From Acanthosoma haemorrhoidale (lineage: Eukaryota; Arthropoda; Insecta; Hemiptera; Acanthosomatidae), in contig OV884015.1 in assembly GCA_930367205.1 (NCBI GenBank), positions 108,936,509 through 109,000,508 on the forward strand: DNA of 64,000 nucleotides, read 5' to 3'. The translations under genes were made by a program, and so were the position numbers. Below, in pieces: positions 56,584 to 64,000 of the stretch. The notes beneath the pieces are model-generated. The model searched no databases. It worked only from the letters and a program-made list of their open reading frames with translations, and was not told the origin of the DNA. Within the stretch, counting starts at the first letter, position 1. Each line of letters starts with the position of its first letter.

Positions 56584-57483
56584 TGTAGCGACCGCTAACT
56601 CCATAAGATAAATCACCCTATACTCTATTGTATATATATTGTAAATTAATTTAAACAAATGTAAATAACATTACCAAAATATAAATCATTGTAAATGTGA
56701 TAAACAATAAACATGCAGCTGTGAGCCAATTAGTTATATATGCGGGGCACCAGCTACCAGTAGCAGCTACTAGCGACCCAACCCGCCGAGAGGTCACGTA
56801 TCGGTTATACATCTCTTTGTAAGAAAACAAAGAAAACCACATACTCAACGGGCATTGGGTACAACAAACCAGAGCTGATTGGCTACTGAAGAAGCCAGCT
56901 GGGTATTTAAGACCGGCGGTTTGGGGCCTGTATATCATTATCCTGGCAACTAAACTGGCTCGTGGCTGCTCTGAAGTAAACTCTGAAACTTGGCTTCTTC
57001 TTTATGAAAACCTCTGCATCTCTCTCTCCTCACCTCGCTACGTTTTAGTCCGGCGTTGTCAGACCCCACACCTTCCTAGTGGGAATCTCTGCCTTCATCT
57101 CGCTAAATCTAGCATCTCCTTGGGAGAGATCTCTCCCTCGCGGACAACGGTTGTCGTGGCCATACAAATTTACCGAGTAGTGTCTCCCACGGCGATTCAG
57201 TCTGCCTCTCTCCGGTTCACACTAGCCTTCGGGATCCGGACGGTTTTCGCCTACCCTTAGATACCGAGTGTGAATTCGTGGTCATTCCAAGACCAGATAA
57301 ACTACCTACCTACCCTATACCTCTTCTCCTGAACATAGTGCATTGTCGGGGCACATATCTATCAAAAATGGAGTCAGATAGTAAGACCGTCATGAAACGA
57401 TTGTCCAGGTTATAAACTTAATCAACCCTCACTTCGTCACTAGGGCTAGGGTAACCAGGCACCCCCCTCGTGACGACCTGACA
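56584..57483 (+). mobile_element. solo LTR (900 bp) with 5-bp target duplication
   Basis: Starts TGTAGCGACCGCTAAC and ends GTGACGACCTGACA, i.e. TG...CA. It is flanked by a perfect ATCTC on both sides (56579-56583 and 57484-57488). It has a TATA-like TATTTAAG near 56905 and a C/T-rich central part. No internal retrovirus-like sequence is present, so it is a solo LTR left by recombination. A 5-bp duplication fits Gypsy or BEL/Pao elements. Confidence 0.85.
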
Positions 57484-58214
57484 ATCTCTAAGAAATTTTA
57501 TCTTTTTTTTCTCATAATTGAGGTTGGTCCGTTTGAGAAATGTGTCCCTTACATTCCTTGTATTCAAATATTAAATACTATTTTCTTATTTATTAAATAG
57601 TATATTAAATAATAGATTTATAACCGATATATGAGATGTGACCAATTCTCACCGTATGTCTCAATTTGAAAATACTACAAGTGGACTGTAGTATTGTACA
57701 GAGGCAAATTCTCCTTTGAACAGCTAGTTAACTGTAAATGATTCATTAGGCTGAGGGGGCACGGACTCGGCTGATGAAACTGGGTCATTGAGTTATGAGC
57801 GAGCGGAAAGGGACATTGGGAAATGAACCGTGATTCACGCAAGAGAAGTGTATTTGCAGAGTATTCCCCGGGGTGACTAGACTGCATCGCAATACAAGTC
57901 GGCAAAGATAAAAAAAAAATGTAAACGTCCTTTGGTTTCCTTGAAGGACTTACTCTACCGCGGACGTAATCACGCTGCTGTTACGCACATTTCCGTTCAG
58001 TGAACATACAGACCACTAAATATAGAACCCTCTATGATAGATGGGTGTAAACACGCTAGCGTAGATAAGGCGTGACGAGGCGACAGCGGCGTGATTAGAT
58101 CCTGTGAGTTTTGAAATATTCTAGCCTTGGCGCTAGGCTTGGCATGTTACCAGTCATCAGTTATGTAATATTCGTTTTTAGCTGAAATGTGTACTTCAGT
58201 TGAGACATATGGTC

Positions 58215-58435
58215 TACCCTTCCTTTGTTCTTTTACAACCCTTCCTAGCCCTAGACTACCTGCCTCCAGCAACCCACATCCAGAACCCCACACTCGTCCT
58301 TTAAGCCTTAGCCAAAGGATGTCCTAGTGCTGTAATTCATTAATATTTGTATATATACCAGTGCTTTGATTGTTATTCATAAAATAAAGTTTTTTAAAAT
58401 ACTCTCCTCGAACAAGATTATTTAACTGTCGAAAT
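58215..58435 (+). mobile_element. possible LINE 3' tail, family D
   Basis: CCCTTCCTAGCCCTAGACTA, TTTGTATATATACCAGTGC, TTCATAAAATAAAGTTTT and ACTCTCCTCGAACAAGATTA parallel the sequence at 8690-8870. Confidence 0.35.
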
Positions 58436-58649
58436 GATTTGATCAAGTTTCAAAATATATTCCATAACATCTCGTAATTTACTCAGCAGGTTAGAGAAAA
58501 CTAACTAATCAAAACTAGGCAGATTTTTCAATCAAAAAAACTCTTAATATTTATCATAGGTACCATTTTACCTAAATACTGACCTCTTGAAATTCCTTAG
58601 TTGAGGACTGCTTTTGAACATTATTCAGAAACTTTCATGAAAATCATTT

Positions 58650-59195
58650 TTTTTTTCTTTCATAGCCCCTTTAAATTTACAGATAATTATAGATCCTCAG
58701 GCGAATCTATTTACAAATTATTTTTGTATTTCTCGTAGCGTCGCTACATTATATACAGGTTTTGTTATTTTATATATTTTTTTTTTTTTTTTTTTTCTAA
58801 GCTCTCTAGTTAGAATTTTCGGATGAGGGATAAATATAAAATATTTAGGGTGATCGGATCCTTGTACTAGGAGGACCTGCTTGAAGGTGGTCTGAGAGGC
58901 GTAAGGAGTGTGGGAATCCTCTGTGGAGGTTGATTGTTACGGTACAATGGTGAGAGTCCACTGGTGGCTGTGTTATTTTATAAAAATTATATAATGAATA
59001 TACAGGTATAATGATATACATTATACGTGACTGGACTAAACTGACTAATAAAGGTGATGGGACTCACCTTTTTGATCAACTTTAAAACTAACTTGCGTAC
59101 TAATTCTTCGCCTAAATTTTCCCCGACAGTCTGTTGCCATCGATATGGTAAGGGTTGTGGGGTCATAGTGTTAAACACTGGGTTGGTTTACAAAT
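58650..59195 (-). mobile_element. LINE family B tail, split by a nested LINE C
   Basis: Minus-strand tail (58650-58774 and 58971-59195), including the [12 protein letters not shown] C-terminal codons at about 59130-59195. It is interrupted by the element at 58775-58970. Confidence 0.8.
58775..58970 (-). mobile_element. LINE family C tail nested in a LINE B tail
   Basis: A 196-bp insert flanked by a perfect 12-bp duplication TGTTATTTTATA (58763-58774 and 58971-58982) and carrying a long T run (poly(A) on its own strand) at its left end. Its body matches the last part of the family C element at 37808-38450 (e.g. CACCAGTGGACTCTC, CTTCAAGCAGGTCCTCCTAG on the minus strand). Confidence 0.85.
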
Positions 59196-59711
59196 CCACT
59201 TACACCCAAGCCCACTAATATGCGAAGACTGTTCACAAATTTAATGGAACTTAAGATACTTTGATATAGAGATATTAATAATAATGTCAGACATGCCATT
59301 TTGTCACAGCACATTCGTTGGTTCTGACGCAAACCACAGCCCGTGGATCAATAGATACAAGACAAAAAAAAAGTTAATTATCCTAACATATATTGTGTTT
59401 TAAAGTTGAATATTTTCTAAACATTTCAAATCAATTGGATCGTTGTTCAGAGACCGAGCGGTGTTTATTGAAATGATGTTTTGGAAACGCGCTCACGAAC
59501 TAAAACATTTCACTGCTTCTACACCTTCTCTAATACGTACCAGTTCTTGTCAATCGCTTTTCATTCAATTATTTTTTAAACTAGAGTCCTTTCTAGTTTT
59601 CTCACCTTTATCCGTTATTGCATTTATATTGTTTTTAATTATCTTAGACGTATTAATTGATAAAATATAATTGTATACTTTTAAAGCAAGTGCATATAAA
59701 TTAATAATAGT

Positions 59712-60480
59712 AAAACAACTTTATTGTGATAAAATTACAATCTGTCTCATTGGGCAATGAGTAATTGTGATAAATGTTTTCATTCATACCATATTTAAAA
59801 TTTTCATTCACTCGCTCATTCATGCAGTATTGACAAACAGCCCAGAGACCTCCCAAATCTACATGGTTCTCACATCCCTCGCGTGCGAAAGGGGAAGCGG
59901 AGTTTTGGGAAGTCCTCCACTCTCCTCCGTCAGCAGCGTCACTGGATAAGAGCCAGCGAAGGCTGACCAAGAGCGCGAGAGCCACAGACGCTCTGGACAT
60001 GATTGGACAAACTGGCCATTGCCTGGACTCCCACTGTTACACATTTATAGCAGGTCACGAGGCCACTGCCGTTTTAGTCTCCAATGAGGATTATAGGGAT
60101 GAGTGGCGCAGTGATTGTGCTACGGGATTTAGTGTGGTTGGATAGGTTACTATAGAATTTCATTAACTGGGAAGGGATGAGTTCAAGAATGTACGTTATA
60201 TTAAGATTGTTATGAAGGGTTTTGTTGCTGACGTAATAAGGGGCATTTACTATTGTTCTCAGGACTTTTGATTGAAAGGATTGGATACGCTTGATGTTCG
60301 ACTTTTTTGCTGTCCTCCATAGCTCTATTCCGTATGTCCAGATTGGCTTAAGTATAACTTTGTAGATTAGTAATTTATTTTCTATTGATAGACGGGATGT
60401 CCTTTGAAGTAGCCTGTACAGTTGTCCAAAGCGTCTGTTTAGTTCTTGTCTTTTTAGCCTCCTGTGTGGGTTCCAGGTCA
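59712..60480 (-). mobile_element. LINE A 5'-truncated copy
   Basis: The minus strand encodes the RT thumb region (RLKRQELNRRFGQLYRLLQR, LLIYKVILKPIWTYGIELW), broken near its end. A long 3' UTR follows, containing the GC-rich segment seen at 3565-3960. The 5' break falls at TGGGTTCCAGGTCATG near 60480. Confidence 0.8.
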
Positions 60481-61583
60481 TGGTAAGCACAGTTTATGCG
60501 TGGATATCGCAACGCACATTACACGGGCGTAAAAAGACAGATAAATAATTTTATCTAAAAGTAAAAAAAACTAACTAGCTGGAAGGAAGTGAGATTGTGA
60601 AATATTAGCATAAAGTTCCACACGATAGTCCCATATGGGCGCAGACAGCTACAGTCCTTAACTATCTTTCACTCCTTCTCAGGCTAGGATCGATCAGCTG
60701 ATTCCTGTTTTAGTTAGAGGTGATCGATTGTCAGGGGATATATCGATGTTTTTTTTCAAATAATCGATGCATTTAATAACTATTAAATTCAAATCATTTC
60801 CAAGTACTTTTGTAATAAATTAAAAAATGTTAACTTAATACAGTCTATAATTTTTTTAAAAATAAACCTGCTTTTTTCTCTATAAATTACCGTTCACTTT
60901 ATGGATATACCTATGTATTATATAACTCTATGTACAATCTTCAGTCAGGTGGTGCACTTACCCGGATGGTCTTTCTAGTACACTGTTCCTCAGGGAGATT
61001 TGAAACTAAACGTGAAGGAATATTATCGAGCGTCATTAATTAATAATTTGTTTGGTAATAACAAAATGTCTACTACTTGGAGTGGGTCCAAACTGTCCAA
61101 TAGCATGGTGTCTTTGTCGTTCTCATGGTGTTTGAAATTTGACAGATCATTTATGGACGAACCTATTCCTAACAGCTTTAGTAGACATTACACTGAGTAA
61201 GTTGCCTGTCTAAACATTTTTTGTTGTTCATCAATATTTAGTCGGCCGCTATACCAACAGAGCTAGCCTGCACGAGGCGCGGTCTTATCAATATGGGGGG
61301 GGTCCTTTGGCTAATTATTTGTAGTAACAGTGTTCATATTAAGAAGATCGTCCACTCGTGAAGTTTGAAAGAGTCTCCAACTGGGTATAGGGTAATCCAT
61401 CGTTTGATTCCCGATATTTTCGTTGATTGTTAATAAGTTTTCTATTAGTTGCTGGACTGAGTTATTATAGATGTTTGGATCTGTTTGACTACTTATGGAG
61501 AGATATTTACTTCCGGAGTCAGGTGCTTCTGTTTGTTGTCTGTTTCCCGTTGGCGAACGTGCCTTCTAGAGACAGATGCCTCC
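60481..61583. other. non-coding, upstream of the 160-aa secreted gene
   Basis: AT-rich, with a tRNA-like GCTATACCAACAGAGCTAG at about 61247 and a G run near 61294. No upstream exon could be proved. Confidence 0.35.
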
Positions 61584-61617
61584 TATATATCTTGGCCAGG
61601 CACGGCCGACAGTCACA
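61584..61617 (+). promoter_or_regulatory. possible TATA/initiator of the 160-aa secreted gene
   Basis: TATATAT at 61584-61590 lies 31 nt before the A of TCAC at 61613-61616. This spacing is right for an arthropod core promoter, but it would leave a leader of only about 6 nt. An unseen 5' exon spliced at cag|ac just before the ATG is the alternative. Confidence 0.3.
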
Positions 61618-61620
61618 GAC

Positions 61621-62103
61621 ATGTACCTGCCCTGCCTCCTGCTCCTCCTGCCCGCCCTGGCTGCCGCCCAGTACCGGAGACTCCACAGGTCCCCGCTGGC
61701 TCACGAGTACTACCCCGCCGAAGAGATCGATGACCCCTGTGGCAGCTGCGTCCAGAAGCGGCTGTCCTACTACGGGCGGAGGCCCCACAGGAGCTCGTGC
61801 TTCGAGTACCCGTCGTACGCCAGCTCCGGGTCTTTAAACTACCTGGGGGCCCCTCACACTACCCTAGGGGCCCCCTCTTACCCACTGTCCAAGGGGATTG
61901 GCGGCACGATCTGCGGCCCCCTCGGCACCACCCTCAAGGGCCAGATCGGCTGCGGAGGCATCTCTGGCTCCATCGTGAGCCCGCCCCTAGGCACCTCCAT
62001 CTCTGGCAGCATCGGCCACGGGCTCCCGGAGCCCTGCCCTTGCCGCCCCTGTCGCCCCTGCGGCGCGTACGCCCATGACATCACTGCCGCTACCTATTTA
62101 TAG
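61621..62103 (+). CDS. secreted Gly/Pro/Cys-rich protein, 160 aa
   Basis: I start at ATG 61621 because a strong signal peptide begins there (MYLPCLLLLLPALAAAQ); an in-frame ATG 45 nt earlier would bury it. The mature protein has an N-terminal part with YRRLHRSPLAHEYYPAEE and GSCVQKRLSYYGRRP. A Gly-rich middle has a rough GxI/GxL repeat (GGTICGPLGTTLKGQIGCGG, SGSIVSPPLGTSISGSIG). A cysteine-rich CPCRPCRPCG motif lies near the end. It looks like an extracellular structural protein; the middle resembles the beta-strand repeat of eggshell (chorion) proteins, and Gly/Tyr/Pro/Cys-rich coat proteins such as leafhopper brochosomins are another option. Neither is established. AATAAA lies at 62137-62142. 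Confidence 0.68.
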   Translation: MYLPCLLLLLPALAAAQYRRLHRSPLAHEYYPAEEIDDPCGSCVQKRLSYYGRRPHRSSCFEYPSYASSGSLNYLGAPHTTLGAPSYPLSKGIGGTICGPLGTTLKGQIGCGGISGSIVSPPLGTSISGSIGHGLPEPCPCRPCRPCGAYAHDITAATYL

Positions 62104-62282
62104 TATCTAATATAGTATAATTTTACTTATTTATTAAATAAATTATTTTTTTTAACTAACAGAGAATTATCGACTCCCATTTATTATTGTGGTATCCTAA
62201 TACTTTTTTTTTTTTATCATGAACCATGTTTATTATAAAAGTTCTCTTGTCAGATACATAACAAATTTACACTATTGCATTC

Positions 62283-62462
62283 ATAATAAAGCAAGAAGAT
62301 CCCCCACGCTGCTTAATACTAAAAGCAAGGAATGAAAGAGAACGGAAGAGCCGCAGACGCTCCGTGCACGAGGGTAGAATGCTGGTCAGTCCCAATACCT
62401 CCAGTGATGAGTAGATCTCTATGCCATTTCCGCTCAACCTCCGAGGAGGATTGTAGGGATTT
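62283..62462 (-). mobile_element. LINE A 3' fragment, diverged
   Basis: ATAATAAAGCAAGAAGAT, AGAGCCGCAGACGCTCCG and CCTCCGAGGAGGATTGTAGG match the 3' end region of family A in inverted orientation. It lies just downstream of the 160-aa secreted gene. Confidence 0.5.
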
Positions 62463-64000
62463 TTTGTACTAGATAGCAATATTGTCATATCAGATAGGTT
62501 TTTCAATAAAATTTTAACAATTTAGTGTGAATGTCTTTCAGAATAGTAGTTACATTGAGGTGACATTTTCTGATACACAATGGTATTTACATCGATATAA
62601 ACAAACGATATCCCATTATTATGGGATCAGTTCCTCTATCAATAATTTAATAAGGCACTAATAAATATATTAAAATTCATCGCATAGGGAACAAAAACAT
62701 GAACAGAAAAGTTAAATGAAAAATATTTAAAAAAATAATGAATACGTACTTAGTGTCTAGATTAGGAATTGTATTTCTGTATGATAAGCAGGTGTTTGGA
62801 TAATGGTGTTAACGCTAAAGATACAGGATAAAGTGAGGTTAAAGGTAAACTACCATTTTCCATTAAGTGAAATATTTTCAAATGGTTCAGTTTTTTTTTT
62901 TTTTTTTTTAATTTTGAGTGGTTGGCACTTAGGTTTGAATGCCCTATGAAGTTGTTGGTTGATATTGAAAATGTATAGCCTTTCATAGAAGTTTACTTAT
63001 GCAAGTTTACTTCCAATGTCAATCACTCTCAACAGTTGTCTCCTAAGATGTTAGGGACCCAAAATACAGACAAGGCCTTACAGCTCGGCTTGGAAAAGTT
63101 AAAGAAAAGTCATTGCTTTAGAGTGAAAGCTAAGCTAAAGAGTCTTAATGACTAGATTAGGCTAAGAGGTAGAGCACCCGGCCAAAATTGAGGAGGTACA
63201 CCTGCCCAGTCAAAATCTTGTTTTCTTTGCATAATAATTACATTTGAATTTATATAAAAGAAGTATTTTATTTTTTTTCGCTGATAAATTCTCCTGTCGC
63301 TGTTGTTGTTTTGCTTTGAAACACCGCTTACATCACACAACTGCAATAATAAACGATGGCTCAGCAGCACTGGCCAAACAAACATTGTTAAAAAAAAAAA
63401 ACGCTCTCAATTCCAATCCGACCGTTCTTGTTGAGCTGTAGTAAACGCGCACTAGAGCAGTATTAATGGAAATGTTTCAGATTTCAATAACTGTATTTAA
63501 AATTGTTAGCATAAATGTCTCGATTTATTTTTTATGTTATATGTGCTAGTTGATCCAATGATCAATTACATCACCTTTTTTTTTTTAGAACACATTAAGT
63601 GTCTAGTACCATGCAATTAAGGGTTTTGATGATCTTACTAATAACTTCCTCTTAAATGACCTGATTTTAGTATGAATTAATTATTTTTATTAGCATGTAG
63701 TTTTCCTAGCAAGACACATTGATTCATAATTAACATGAGTTTTACATAAATATTATTTATTATAAAAATAAAAATCTCATTTTAATAATTTTATCTAATT
63801 TTAGGCCACCAAATCACCAGGGTCGTCAAATAGAACTATCGTGCAATATATTATGCCACTCTCTCATCTAATATAGATTGAGCTAAAATTTGGAAATCCA
63901 TTCAAATGATAGTTTCAACGACAAAACATAATTATAGTTCACTAAAGACCAATCTTATACTACATATTATTAATCAATGAACCGACACCATTCATTATTT
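62463..64000. other. non-coding, AT-rich
   Basis: A short A-box-like AAGAGGTAGAGCACCCGGCC lies at about 63164. No gene recognised up to the window end. Confidence 0.4.

Noticed and set aside
61427..61837. Alternative frame with a hydrophobic start before the 160-aa secreted gene
   Set aside because: Its C-terminal part is an out-of-frame, Pro/Ser/Arg-rich shadow of the signal-peptide gene, and its start has no supporting signal.

Overview
The window is AT-rich animal DNA from an insect-like nuclear genome. The evidence is spliced GT-AG genes, a Robo receptor, arthropod-type TATA + TCAGT core promoters, jockey-type LINEs, mariner elements and tRNA-like repeats. The mix would suit a hemipteran, but nothing here fixes the species. 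There are four supportable host genes; almost everything else that can be recognised is mobile-element debris.

Layout. 1-13.3 kb: mostly non-coding, with two Tc1/mariner-type fragments (1-364, 1900-2406), a 22-bp minisatellite (1143-1318), 5'-truncated LINE tails and an internally deleted mariner (11215-12059). 13.3-26.2 kb (+): fifteen exons of a Roundabout (Robo) axon-guidance receptor, from Ig2 to the stop codon. All splice phases join, giving 1059 codons; the signal peptide and Ig1 must lie upstream of the window. Its introns carry a mariner (13879-14702), a LINE RT fragment (about 16.3-17.1 kb) and a 168-bp tandem duplication (24237-24572). 28.67-29.08 kb (-): a small secreted protein with a TATA/Inr promoter. 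30.8-34.9 kb (-): a nearly full-length jockey-type LINE (family A) with ORF1 and ORF2, both broken. 35.5-35.8 kb: a 38-bp minisatellite. 37.6-38.6 kb: a LINE nested in a LINE. 42.16-43.69 kb (-): a two-exon gene for a secreted Met/Pro-rich protein of 309 aa that I do not recognise. 44-46 kb: hammerhead-like motifs. 46.4-47.1 kb: a broken mariner-type transposase. 47.4-48.2 and 56.6-57.5 kb: two solo LTRs of one family in opposite orientation, each with perfect 5-bp target duplications. 50-53 kb: more LINE debris and a 10 x 33-bp perfect minisatellite. 55-59.2 kb: LINE tails and tRNA-like repeats. 61.62-62.10 kb (+): a GC-rich gene for a 160-aa secreted Gly/Pro/Cys-rich protein.

The genes do not form a functional unit. 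The items most worth following up are the Met-rich secreted gene; two independent insertions of one LINE family at the same spot in another LINE's 3' tail; an identical RT deletion shared by two LINE copies; minisatellites that array perfect nuclear-receptor (DR1) or forkhead sites; and the dispersed hammerhead-like motifs. All comparisons are by eye; no database search was run.
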